DNA of 64,000 nucleotides from Lacrimispora sinapis. Its GTDB lineage: Bacteria; Bacillota; Clostridia; Lachnospirales; Lachnospiraceae. Positions 18,046-26,239 of the stretch are shown piece after piece (positions within the stretch are counted from its first letter, which is position 1; each line of letters starts with the position of its first letter). Under the pieces are notes generated by a model. It did not search any database. It had not been told where the DNA came from and saw only the letters and a program-made list of their open reading frames with translations. The stretch lies in assembly GCF_043633585.1 (NCBI RefSeq), contig NZ_CP141832.1, positions 1,984,001 through 2,048,000 of the forward strand, read 5' to 3'. Position numbers and translations under genes: made by a program.

Positions 18046-19563
18046 CTATTGTAAGACAGGAACAAAACCAACGCTGGTCAAAAACCGTTCAAACCTCCTG
18101 CGCCCTTCTTCATTGCATTTATAAACACCTGCGTCTTCCAGTACCCGTTCAAATACCCGTCCCACTTCCGTTTTCAAGATGTCCTCCACGTTGTCTCCGT
18201 TCACGGATTCATAGCCAGGAAGAAAAGCCTCCACCCAGTCAGCATGCTTTTCAATCTCCGGGTTCGATCGGATGCTTTTTCCTTCTATCAGGTATTTGGC
18301 CAGGAGATTAAGCTCATCCTTTAGTCTGGAGGGCAGAACAGCAAGCCCCATGACCTCGATCAGGCCGATGTTCTCTTTCTTTATATGGTGAAGCTCCTGA
18401 TGGGGGTGGTAAACGCCTAAGGGAAACTCCTCTGTGGTGATGTTATTTCTTAAAACAAGATCCAGTTCATACATTCCATCTTTCCTTCTGGCAATGGGAG
18501 TAATGGTGTTATGAGGCTGTCCTTTGGTTTCAGCAAAAATAAAGGCTTCCTCATCGGTATAACCCCTCCATGCTTCAAGAACCTTTGTACCAAGTGCAAT
18601 CAATTCTTCCGGATCTTTGCTTCTGGTACGCAGAACCGACATGGGCCATTTCACAATGCCTGCTTCCGTTCCTTCAAAGCCTTGCAAACGGTATTCGCGC
18701 TCCATCCGGGCCTTTGCCATGGGAAAATCATAATTTCCTCCCTGAAAATGATCATGGGAAAGAATGGACCCTCCTACGATGGGCAGGTCTGCATTGGAGC
18801 CAAGGAAATAATGAGGAAACTGCTTTACAAAATCAAACAGCTTTACAAACGTCTCCCGTTCTATCTTCATGGGAATATGCTGTCCGTTAAATACGATACA
18901 ATGCTCATTATAATATACATACGGAGAATACTGGAACCCCCACTGGCTGTTGTTGATGTTTAACCGGATAATCCGGTGATTGTTCCTGGCCGGATGATCG
19001 GTCCTGCCTGCATATCCCTCATTCTCCATGCATAGCAGGCATTTGGGATATCCGCTTTGTTTGGCAAGCTTTGCCGCTGCGATGGCCTTGGGATCTTTTT
19101 CAGGCTTTGATAAATTAACGGTAATGTCTAAGTCTCCGTATGGGGTAGCGGTGATCCACCGCATGTCCTTTTTAATCCGGTATCTCCTGATATAATCAGA
19201 GTCCTGAGAAAGTTTGTAATAATAATCTGTGGCAGCAAGGGGGGATTGTTTATGATAAAGTTCCCAGAACTTCTGTTCCACTTCACTGGGTCTTGGCATC
19301 AGGCAGTTCATAAGCCTGGTATCAAATAAATCCCGGTAGGTAACGGTATTCGCTTCCAGCAGTCCCATCTCCCAGGCGTAATCCAGCAGTTCTTTTAAAA
19401 CCTCCTCCAGATCAAGTTCCATTGCTTCTGCAGCCGGTTCCTCATATTCGTCCAGCTGTAATACATCTAACAGCTGATTCACCGCATAATGTTTGTCCGC
19501 TTCCTTGAGTAACCCTGTATTGAGTCCATACTGTACCAGCTTTTTAATTGCCATGTAAATCAT
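18046..19563 (-). CDS. galT: UTP/UDP-glucose--hexose-1-phosphate uridylyltransferase, GalT type 2
   Basis: Leloir pathway enzyme moving UMP between UDP-glucose and galactose-1-phosphate. It is the long (about 505 aa) Firmicute type-2 GalT. The catalytic HxH motif is in ILSHDHFQGGNYDFPM, with FAETKGQPHNTITPIARR and GVYHPHQELHHIKKENIGLIEVMG further on. ATG 19561-19563 has CCAGGAGG at a spacing of nine; an ATG nine bases upstream lies too close to the site. No galK or galE is adjacent, so regulation with galactose use is not visible here. The 149-bp gap to YitT holds no recognised element. Confidence 0.95.
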   Translation of the reverse strand: MIYMAIKKLVQYGLNTGLLKEADKHYAVNQLLDVLQLDEYEEPAAEAMELDLEEVLKELLDYAWEMGLLEANTVTYRDLFDTRLMNCLMPRPSEVEQKFWELYHKQSPLAATDYYYKLSQDSDYIRRYRIKKDMRWITATPYGDLDITVNLSKPEKDPKAIAAAKLAKQSGYPKCLLCMENEGYAGRTDHPARNNHRIIRLNINNSQWGFQYSPYVYYNEHCIVFNGQHIPMKIERETFVKLFDFVKQFPHYFLGSNADLPIVGGSILSHDHFQGGNYDFPMAKARMEREYRLQGFEGTEAGIVKWPMSVLRTRSKDPEELIALGTKVLEAWRGYTDEEAFIFAETKGQPHNTITPIARRKDGMYELDLVLRNNITTEEFPLGVYHPHQELHHIKKENIGLIEVMGLAVLPSRLKDELNLLAKYLIEGKSIRSNPEIEKHADWVEAFLPGYESVNGDNVEDILKTEVGRVFERVLEDAGVYKCNEEGRRRFERFLTSVGFVPVLQ

Positions 19564-19648
19564 CCTGCTCATCCTCCTGGTTTCTTTCGCCTAGTTTTTC
19601 TTATTATATCTTTCTGAGACTGGTAAAACAATACAATATCTTTTGATT

Positions 19649-20164
19649 TTACTGCACTTTTTTTAGATAAATGCCAATTCGTTCAATCATCATATTTCCA
19701 AGAATACCAATGACAAGGCCGGCAGCTGTACCAGCAATCAAAAGCATAGGCAGATAATAAAACACACCCGTCTGCCTGACAACATAGGCTGCCACACAGA
19801 GCTGTCCGATGTTATGGGCCACACCGCCTGCAACACTGATCCCAATGGTTCCGAACCATTTGTACTTTTTGCATAGTATCATCATCAGAATACTGAAAAA
19901 AAAGCCTCCCAGACTGTAAAATACTGCAAATAAATTGCTGAAGGTAAAGCCCACCAGCAGGATCCGTAAAAAGGCAACAGCAATTGTTCCTTTTGTTCCG
20001 ATGGTGGAAAGCCCCACAATCGTCACCAGATTTGCAAGCCCTAATTTCACTCCTGGAATCCCCAGGGAAATGGGGATCAACGTTTCAACAAAGCTGAGAA
20101 CAAAAGCAAGTGCGATTAGCATTCCATAGAGCGATGCCATTTGTGCTGATTTCTTCCCCTTCAT
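19649..20164 (-). CDS. Gx transporter family membrane protein (EetB-like; formerly heptaprenyl diphosphate synthase component I)
   Basis: Small membrane protein (171 aa, five to six hydrophobic segments) with the family blocks IPISLGIPGVKLGLANLVTIVGL and GGVAHNIGQLCVAAYVV. The family resembles ECF-transporter S components; the Listeria relative EetB is needed for extracellular electron transfer. It is directly downstream of the FMN-binding protein gene and near an EetA-like gene, which favours a flavin or quinone related role over prenyl synthesis. The ribosome binding site AAAGGAGAG precedes ATG 20164. A terminator hairpin lies between it and the FMN-binding gene. Confidence 0.85.
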   Translation of the reverse strand: MKGKKSAQMASLYGMLIALAFVLSFVETLIPISLGIPGVKLGLANLVTIVGLSTIGTKGTIAVAFLRILLVGFTFSNLFAVFYSLGGFFFSILMMILCKKYKWFGTIGISVAGGVAHNIGQLCVAAYVVRQTGVFYYLPMLLIAGTAAGLVIGILGNMMIERIGIYLKKVQ

Positions 20165-20202
20165 GAAGTAACTCTCCTTTTCCTTCCTCTGGGTCTATGT
20201 AA

Positions 20203-20246
20203 AATCCCGGAGACCGGTCTTTTTTATCAAAGCCTCTCTCCGGGAT
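20203..20246 (-). terminator. Hairpin between FMN-binding protein and Gx transporter genes
   Basis: ATCCCGGAGA and TCTCCGGGAT form a 10-bp stem. On the minus strand it is followed by TTTT, so it is an intrinsic terminator, possibly leaky towards the Gx gene. Confidence 0.75.
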
Positions 20247-20261
20247 ATCTCAATGGACCTG

Positions 20262-21794
20262 TTACTTTGATGCCTGACTTAAACAGTCTTTCACCCCGTT
20301 TACGAAACCAGAAAGGTTGATGCTCACTGACGCAATGGAATCAGAGTAGCCTTCTTTATTGACAAGGCCCTCGACTCCCTGATGATCCAGCACATAATTC
20401 ACCACAGCTTCTGCCTGCTCATGCCACTTGGGTCCGTTCTCCGTCATGACATACTTGCCCTCCATGGACAGTTGACTCTTTTTGGTCCCATCCTCCTTCA
20501 AACAATCCCAGGTAAGGCTTGTGATGGTATTTCCTTTAATGGTCATCTCCACCTGATCTTTAAACCCGTTTTCGTCAAATTCCGGGGATTCATAGGAATA
20601 TGTTCCGTCTTTTAAAGAGGATTTGGCTTCCTCCGATCCTTCGGAAGCCTGACTCAAACAGTCTTTCACCCCGTTTACGAAACCAGAAAGGTTGATGCTC
20701 ACTGACGCAATGGAATCAGAGTAGCCTTCTTTATTGACAAGGCCCTCGACTCCCTGATGATCCAGCACATAATTCACCACAGCTTCTGCCTGCTCATGCC
20801 ACTTGGGTCCGTTCTCCGTCATGACATACTTGCCCTCCATGGACAGTTGACTCTTTTTGGTCCCATCCTCCTTCAAACAATCCCAGGTAAGGCTTGTGAT
20901 GGTATTTCCTTTAATGGTCATCTCCACCTGATCTTTAAATCCGTTTTTATCAAATTCCGGGGATTCATAGGAATATGTTCCGTCTTTTAAAGAGGATTTG
21001 GCTTCCTCCGATCCTTCGGAAGCCTGACTCAAACAGTCTTTCACCCCGTTTACGAAACCAGAAAGGTTGATGCTCACTGACGCAATGGAATCGGAGTAGC
21101 CTTCTTTATTGACAAGGCCCTCGACTCCCTGATGGTCCAGCACATAATTTACCACAGCTTCTGCCTGCTCATGCCACTTGGGTCCGTTCTCCGTCATGAC
21201 ATACTTGCCCTCCATGGACAGTTGACTCTTTTTGGTCCCATCCTCCTTCAAACAATCCCAGGTAAGGCTTGTGATGGTATTTCCTTTAATGGTCATCTCC
21301 ACCTGATCTTTAAACCCGTTTTCATCAAATTCCGGAGATTCATAGGAATATGTCCCGTCTTTCCATTGGGAAACGGTTTCTTCCTCTGTCTCTTTTACTT
21401 CCCCTCTTGCCTGGGAAAGTGCCTCATCCACAGCTTTTTTAATCGCATTGCTGCTTAAAGTAGCTCCTGATACCGCATCAACTTCCGTGGACTGCTTGGA
21501 AATAATGGAATCCGTAAGTCCCGGCAATACCATGTTTAAAAGCGTTTCTTTTTCTCCGTTTACTTCTATGGACTCTATAGACTTTCCAGATACTGTTACA
21601 TCTGCCTGAACGGTTCCTCCATATCCTCTGGCAGTTCCTGTATAAGTTCCGGGAATATATACATTGGCCCCTGCCCGGCTGTCAATGGCTTTATAGAGAG
21701 GGTCTGATCCTAAAATGGTGGCACCCGCAAGCACAATCATTACCCCCAGTCCGATATATCCGTTCCTTTTTGCATTTGAGTTTCCTTTTTTCAT
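20262..21794 (-). CDS. Membrane-anchored FMN-binding domain protein with three tandem 125-residue repeats (PplA-like)
   Basis: Extracytoplasmic protein of 510 residues anchored by an N-terminal membrane segment (about 11-30). Residues 40-135 form an FMN-binding domain with the flavinylation motif DAVSGATLSS (candidate FMN-bearing Thr 112). Three near-identical 125-residue units follow (about 144-268, 269-393, 394-510), each opening KDGTYSYESPEF and ending in LSGFVNGVKDCLSQA. The units align with the FMN-binding fold (D..V/I......V..xLSQA), but ASVSIN replaces SGATLS, so they lack the standard FMN attachment site. PplA of Listeria also has an N-terminal anchor and repeated FMN domains. Its neighbours are Gx/EetB-like and NusG-II/EetA-like genes. 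The cofactor content of the repeats is unknown. Confidence 0.88.
   Translation of the reverse strand: MKKGNSNAKRNGYIGLGVMIVLAGATILGSDPLYKAIDSRAGANVYIPGTYTGTARGYGGTVQADVTVSGKSIESIEVNGEKETLLNMVLPGLTDSIISKQSTEVDAVSGATLSSNAIKKAVDEALSQARGEVKETEEETVSQWKDGTYSYESPEFDENGFKDQVEMTIKGNTITSLTWDCLKEDGTKKSQLSMEGKYVMTENGPKWHEQAEAVVNYVLDHQGVEGLVNKEGYSDSIASVSINLSGFVNGVKDCLSQASEGSEEAKSSLKDGTYSYESPEFDKNGFKDQVEMTIKGNTITSLTWDCLKEDGTKKSQLSMEGKYVMTENGPKWHEQAEAVVNYVLDHQGVEGLVNKEGYSDSIASVSINLSGFVNGVKDCLSQASEGSEEAKSSLKDGTYSYESPEFDENGFKDQVEMTIKGNTITSLTWDCLKEDGTKKSQLSMEGKYVMTENGPKWHEQAEAVVNYVLDHQGVEGLVNKEGYSDSIASVSINLSGFVNGVKDCLSQASK
20272..21362 (-). repeat. Three tandem 375-bp repeats inside the FMN-binding protein gene
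   Basis: Units begin at 20272, 20647 and 21022 (exact 375-bp offset) and differ at only a few positions, for example cccgtttt versus tccgttttt near 20565 and 20940. The period is a multiple of three, so copy number can change without a frameshift. The near identity, including silent positions, points to recent duplication or ongoing homogenisation. Confidence 0.95.
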
Positions 21795-21878
21795 AGCTTC
21801 CTCCTGCCTGATAAAGTTTGATTTTATTTTAACATATCATTGGAACATCCATCAATCTTTTTATTGATTATTTATCTT

Positions 21879-21908
21879 TTGGAAAGAGTAGAGATTATGT
21901 GTTATAAT
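21879..21908 (+). promoter_or_regulatory. Promoter of the NusG-II protein gene
   Basis: TTGGAA at 21879-21884 and TATAAT at 21903-21908 are 18 bp apart. The -10 overlaps an upstream in-frame ATG at 21907, so translation must start at the later ATG (21979). Confidence 0.6.
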
Positions 21909-21978
21909 GAAAAAAATCAGATTTTTTTATTCTTCTGATTTTATAGACCATAGAGAAGAAAAAGAAGGATTGGGTAAT

Positions 21979-22329
21979 ATGTCATTGAAAAAACACAAAA
22001 AAGAGATTCTGCTAATTGTAATTATTTTAACTGCAGCCGGTGCCCTGCTTCTGGTTAATCAGGTCCTTTTTGCAAAACCAGCGGAAAAAGCAGAAATATC
22101 TGTAGATGGCAATGTGATAGACACACTGGACCTTTCCAAAGATACCGAAATAACCGTGAACGGTTATAACGGCGGCACTAACCGCATTGTTATAAAAAAC
22201 GGCAAAGTCCATGTTTCGGAAGCCACCTGTCCGGATAAAATCTGCGTACACCAGGGCTGGGTAGAACATACCGGAGAAAACATCGTATGTCTTCCCAACC
22301 ATCTGATTGTCCGGGTCACCGGAGAATGA
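21979..22329 (+). CDS. NusG domain II-containing membrane-anchored protein (EetA-like)
   Basis: Small protein (116 aa) with one N-terminal membrane segment (ILLIVIILTAAGALLLVNQVLF) and an extracytoplasmic NusG-II domain. The domain has the paired Cys pattern of the family: CPDKICVHQGW and IVCLPNHLIV. In the Listeria extracellular electron transfer locus the corresponding protein is EetA, encoded with EetB and flavinylated PplA. Here it is divergent from the FMN-binding/Gx pair across a shared upstream region. ATG 21979 has AAGAAGGA upstream; the longer frame from 21907 begins inside the promoter -10 and is rejected. It is convergent with the histidine kinase gene. Confidence 0.85.
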   Translation: MSLKKHKKEILLIVIILTAAGALLLVNQVLFAKPAEKAEISVDGNVIDTLDLSKDTEITVNGYNGGTNRIVIKNGKVHVSEATCPDKICVHQGWVEHTGENIVCLPNHLIVRVTGE

Positions 22330-22353
22330 CCCGCTGTAAAAATCATTTTATTA

Positions 22354-23754
22354 TCACAGCTTTCCCTGAATTGGGATCTTAACCGTAAACTCCGTTCCTA
22401 CATCAAGTTCTGACTCCACGGTGATGGTGCCTTGATAAAAATTCACAATATGCTTTACAATGGAAAGCCCCAGCCCCGTACCGCCCTGTTTCTTGCTGCG
22501 CCCTTTGTCTACCCGGTAAAAGCGTTCAAAGATCCGCCCCAGGGAATCTTTGGGGATTCCCATCCCGTTATCTTTTACGCTGATGATCACATACCGGTCT
22601 TCTTCTGTTACCTTGACCCACACTTCTCCTCCCGGCTTATTGTACTTTACCGCATTTGTGATCAGATTTCCAAAAAGCTCCTTCATCTGCTGCCCATTGG
22701 CATAAATACAAAGAGGTTTGCAGTCCATATGGATCGTAACCTCATGGGAGGCAGCTAAGGGCTTTAGGGATTCAATCATATCGTCCAGCACAATGGACAG
22801 GCGGACATCACTTTTTAAGACTTCCGCTTCTTTTGTTTCCAGCTTGGAAATCATTAAAATATCATTGATCAGATTGTTCATATTGACCGCTTCTTTTTTT
22901 ATACGGTTTACAAAATCTCTTTTCTGGCTTTCATCTGCAATGATCCCGCTTTCCAAAAGTTCTGCATATCCCTGTACTGAAGTGATGGGAGTTTTCAGTT
23001 CATGGGAGGCATTGCTGAAAAATTCCTGCCGGATCTGCTTTTCCATTTCAATCTGATTCAAATAATCCTTAACATTCCTCGACATCTTTGTGGTGGTTTC
23101 GGCAATGATGTTAATTTCGGGATACTGGTAGGTTTCAAAGGAAAGGTCTGTATAATCCCCATTTACCTTCAACATTTCCTGAGAGATCTCTTTCAAAGGT
23201 TTTGTAATGGATTCGGCAAAGTTGTCTGCGGAAAAGGCGGAATACATGATGGCAACCAGGAAACTGAGCCATACGGCAGGCAGCAAAAGCATCAAGTATT
23301 CCTTCATGCCTGTATAGGGAATGGCCATGCGCAGGATGTAATCCGACTCAGAAGAACGGATCGCCACATAAAGCATGTTTTCTTTCAGGGTTTCCGAGTA
23401 ACGTCTGGAATAGCCTTCTCCCCCTTGCATTGCCTCCTTTACCTCTTCCCGCTGCGAATGGTTATCAAGAGAAGCTACCGGCACGTCTCCCGTATCGGCC
23501 ACAACCACTCCATCCATGCGGATAACGGTAAACCGGCTTTGCTTATCATCTAACACTGCCTTCAGCTTCTCCACCTCACCGGTAAGGTCCCCTCTGTAAT
23601 CAATGACTTTATCAACAGCCCCCAGCGTATAGAGCATATCCTTTCTGGAATTTTTAAGCAGTGCGCTGCTGGAAGCAATATAGAATATGAATGTACTGAG
23701 CAGCAGCACCACCAAAATCACCTGAAGAAACTTTGCAAATATTGCCCTTCTCAT
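22354..23754 (-). CDS. PhoR-like sensor histidine kinase
   Basis: Membrane sensor kinase of 466 residues. The membrane segments are at about 8-30 and 155-175, enclosing a 120-residue extracytoplasmic sensor, then HAMP-like ITKPLKEISQEM. The phospho-acceptor His is in FFSNASHELKTPITSVQGYAE, the N box in LFGNLITNAVKYN and the G boxes in VKDNGMGIP and GGTGLGLSIVKHIV. ATG 23754 has GGAGG nine bases upstream. It is 21 bp after the response regulator and in one operon with the Na/Pi symporter, which suggests phosphate sensing. The ligand is not shown by the sequence. Confidence 0.92.
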   Translation of the reverse strand: MRRAIFAKFLQVILVVLLLSTFIFYIASSSALLKNSRKDMLYTLGAVDKVIDYRGDLTGEVEKLKAVLDDKQSRFTVIRMDGVVVADTGDVPVASLDNHSQREEVKEAMQGGEGYSRRYSETLKENMLYVAIRSSESDYILRMAIPYTGMKEYLMLLLPAVWLSFLVAIMYSAFSADNFAESITKPLKEISQEMLKVNGDYTDLSFETYQYPEINIIAETTTKMSRNVKDYLNQIEMEKQIRQEFFSNASHELKTPITSVQGYAELLESGIIADESQKRDFVNRIKKEAVNMNNLINDILMISKLETKEAEVLKSDVRLSIVLDDMIESLKPLAASHEVTIHMDCKPLCIYANGQQMKELFGNLITNAVKYNKPGGEVWVKVTEEDRYVIISVKDNGMGIPKDSLGRIFERFYRVDKGRSKKQGGTGLGLSIVKHIVNFYQGTITVESELDVGTEFTVKIPIQGKL

Positions 23755-23774
23755 GAAAACCTCCGCTTCTTGAT

Positions 23775-24464
23775 TTACTCATCTGTCCGAATGAACCGGT
23801 ATCCTACTCCACGTACCGTTTTGATGCAGGCACTTCCTTTTTCCCCCAGTTTCTGCCTTAATGTCCGGATATGCATATCCAGAGTCCTGGTTTCTCCGTC
23901 ATAATCATATCCCCAGATCTGATTGAGCAGTTCGTCTCTGGTAACGACTTTGTTGTGGTTTTCCATCAGATACTGGAGAAGTTCAAATTCCTTGAGGGTC
24001 AGCTCTACCTTAACACCATCACAGTAAACTTCTCTGGTTTTTTTATTCAATGTCAAACAATACAGTTCCAGTTCATCATCCGGTGCATTGGACCGTGTGC
24101 TGCGGCGCAGAAGGCTTCTGATCCTGGCAGCAAGCTCCATGACCCCAAAGGGCTTTGTCATATAATCGTCTGCTCCGCCATCCAGACCAGCTACCTTATC
24201 AAATTCCCGGTCCTTCGCGGTAAGTACCAGAATGGGAAGATCCTTTAAAGATTCAATTTTCCGAATCTTACGAATTGCGGTCAGACCATCCATGCCTGGC
24301 AGCATCAAATCAAACACCGCAAGAGAAGGCTTGTCTGATTCAATCTGCTTTAAGCAGTCTTCTGCCATCTCAAAGGCAGCCACTTCATAGCCAAATCCTT
24401 CCAGGGCTATCTTTATCAAGTCTCTGATGTTATCATCATCTTCAATTACATAGATTCGTTCCAT
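23775..24464 (-). CDS. OmpR/PhoB family response regulator
   Basis: DNA-binding response regulator of 229 residues: receiver domain 1-120 with acidic pocket EDDD, phospho-acceptor Asp in AVFDLMLPGMDG and Lys in YMTKPFGVMEL; winged-helix effector 130-228 with LTLKEFELLQYLMEN, VVTRDELLNQIWGYDYDGETRTLDMHI and VRGVGYRF. ATG 24462-24464 has GGGAG upstream; the extension to 24521 overlaps the symporter gene. It lies between the Na/Pi symporter and the PhoR-like kinase. The 11-bp-phased sites upstream of the operon are plausible targets of this protein. Confidence 0.94.
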   Translation of the reverse strand: MERIYVIEDDDNIRDLIKIALEGFGYEVAAFEMAEDCLKQIESDKPSLAVFDLMLPGMDGLTAIRKIRKIESLKDLPILVLTAKDREFDKVAGLDGGADDYMTKPFGVMELAARIRSLLRRSTRSNAPDDELELYCLTLNKKTREVYCDGVKVELTLKEFELLQYLMENHNKVVTRDELLNQIWGYDYDGETRTLDMHIRTLRQKLGEKGSACIKTVRGVGYRFIRTDE

Positions 24465-24480
24465 TTTCGTCTCCCTTTCC

Positions 24481-26142
24481 TTACATTTCATCTCTAACAA
24501 AGCCAGCGATATTATGGGCATGGTCTGAAATGCGTTCCAGATTGTTTAAAGCATCTAAATAGATCACACCGTTTTCCGGCTGGCAGGTTTGCGCCGACAG
24601 CCGGCCGATGTGGCGTTCCCGGAATTCCTCTTCTAAGTTGTCCACCAGTTCTTCGCTTCGGACAACCGCCCGGACTTCGGTCATATCCGCGGTTTCTTTT
24701 GCCTTTATGGCATGTTCCACAGAGGAGCGGACGGCATGGAACATTTCCCTCAGTTCTCTGTCCGCGTCTTCGGAAAATACAATATTCCGTTTTGCTTTTT
24801 CCACCGCCAGTTCGGACAAATTTTCACAGTGGTCGCTGATTCGTTCAAAATCACTGACAATATAGAACAGATTTTTTACAATGAGGTGCTGTTCTTCATT
24901 CAAAGACTGGTTGCTGATCTTTATTAGATAGTCTGTGAGGATTTTTTCATAATCATCAATTTTTTGTTCCATTTTATTCACTTGTACGGCTTCCCCTGTA
25001 TCATCTTTTAAAAGGACCTGGGCGGCTAAATCAAAATTATGAAGTGCAGCATACCCCATATTGACCACTTCATGGCTTACGCCTTCAATGGCAAAGGACG
25101 GGGTATCTAAAATCCTGCGGTCCAGGTGCCGCTTCATTTCATCCGTGGAATCCAGGGTGCATTCCTTCTGTTGCCCGTCATCTTTCACCAGGATTCCTGA
25201 GGCTTTTACCAGAAGTCCTGCAAACGGATATAAAAGAATGGTATTGCTGACGTTAAATACCGTATGGAATATGGAAATCTCCACACTGTTGACGGATGCG
25301 GCTGCAAAAGCAGGATTCCATCGAAATACAGCTGCCATAATTACGCCAAAGACCATCGCCCCCGCCAGATTAAAGAGAAGATGAATGACTGCTGCCCGTT
25401 TGCCTGTGGCATTTGCCCCAACACTTGAATGAAGAGCCGCCGCACAGGAACCGATGTTTTGTCCTAAATTAATGAAAACAGCAGTCTGCCAGTTTACCAT
25501 TCCATTCAGTGCAAGAACCTGCAAAATTCCCACGGATACGGAGGAGCTTTGAATCAGGCAGGTGACAAAGAGTCCTGCTGCCACTCCAAGAAGCGGTTTT
25601 TCTCCAAGAAAAGTAAATATATGGAGCAAAACCGGGTTGGTACGGTAGACTGCGGCACAGCCGGACATAAAATCAAGTCCCAGGAATAAAAGGCCGAATC
25701 CCACCAGAATTTCACCGGTCTGTTTTCTTTTTCCGCTTTTGGATAGAAAGCCCAAAAGCGCTCCGACAACAATCAGAACCGGCGAAAACAGCTCCGGCTT
25801 TAACATCTCGCCCCATTCATTTATGGAAACGATCCAGCTGGTGACGGTAGTGCCTATATTGGCACCCATAATGATTCCGACTGCCTGGGAAAGATTTAAA
25901 ATTCCGGCATTGACAAAGCCCACCACCATGACCGTCGTTGCAGAGCTGCTGAAAATGATGGCAGTAATTCCGGTTCCCAGAAGGATTCCCATAATCCGGT
26001 TTTCGGTCAGTGCACCCAAAAGCTGCTGCATTTTATGACCGGCCGACTTTTGAAGCCCGTCAGCCATCCGGTCCATTCCATAAAGGAACATTCCAAGTCC
26101 CCCCAAGAATTGGATGAATCGTTGTAAATCTTCCATCGACAT
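24481..26142 (-). CDS. Na+/phosphate symporter with C-terminal PhoU-like domain
   Basis: NptA/SLC34-type sodium-phosphate cotransporter, 553 residues. Two inverted transport repeats carry the diagnostic SSSATT (IIFSSSATTVMVVG) and QSSSVSVG (LIQSSSVSVGILQV) motifs, with MGANIGTT and NLGQNIGSC between helices. A cytoplasmic PhoU-like helical domain spans about residues 340-550. The start is at ATG 26142 (MSMEDLQRFIQFLGGLGMFLYG) behind GGGGGG. It is the first gene of an operon with the regulator and kinase, and its upstream region carries a periodic PhoP-box-like array, so induction under phosphate limitation is likely. Confidence 0.93.
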   Translation of the reverse strand: MSMEDLQRFIQFLGGLGMFLYGMDRMADGLQKSAGHKMQQLLGALTENRIMGILLGTGITAIIFSSSATTVMVVGFVNAGILNLSQAVGIIMGANIGTTVTSWIVSINEWGEMLKPELFSPVLIVVGALLGFLSKSGKRKQTGEILVGFGLLFLGLDFMSGCAAVYRTNPVLLHIFTFLGEKPLLGVAAGLFVTCLIQSSSVSVGILQVLALNGMVNWQTAVFINLGQNIGSCAAALHSSVGANATGKRAAVIHLLFNLAGAMVFGVIMAAVFRWNPAFAAASVNSVEISIFHTVFNVSNTILLYPFAGLLVKASGILVKDDGQQKECTLDSTDEMKRHLDRRILDTPSFAIEGVSHEVVNMGYAALHNFDLAAQVLLKDDTGEAVQVNKMEQKIDDYEKILTDYLIKISNQSLNEEQHLIVKNLFYIVSDFERISDHCENLSELAVEKAKRNIVFSEDADRELREMFHAVRSSVEHAIKAKETADMTEVRAVVRSEELVDNLEEEFRERHIGRLSAQTCQPENGVIYLDALNNLERISDHAHNIAGFVRDEM

Positions 26143-26170
26143 AGTATCCCCCCGATCTTACCGCATGTCT

Positions 26171-26231
26171 TGTAAGTACTATATCAAATCTATGTAAAGT
26201 ATCATGCCCTGAAAGGTAAAATTCTTGTAAA
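26171..26231 (-). promoter_or_regulatory. PhoP/PhoB-box-like array with 11-bp phasing upstream of the Na/Pi operon
   Basis: Reading the minus strand, TTTACA (26231-26226), TTTACC (26220-26215), TTTACA (26198-26193) and CTTACA (26176-26171) all fall on one 11-bp phase. The two intervening phase positions are degenerate (GGGCAT at 26209, TTGATA at 26187). Another TTTACA at 26249 is out of phase. Bacillus PhoP binds TT(A/T/C)ACA-type hexamers repeated every 11 bp. The array ends 29 bp before the symporter start. Confidence 0.6.
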
Positions 26232-26239
26232 TTTTTTAA

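Noticed and set aside
20262..21794. The three 375-bp repeats as a CRISPR or transposon footprint
   Set aside because: Units are contiguous, coding and in frame, without spacers or terminal inverted repeats; this is internal protein duplication.
21907..21978. Longer N-terminus of the NusG-II protein
   Set aside because: The upstream ATG overlaps the promoter -10 box and would not be on the message.
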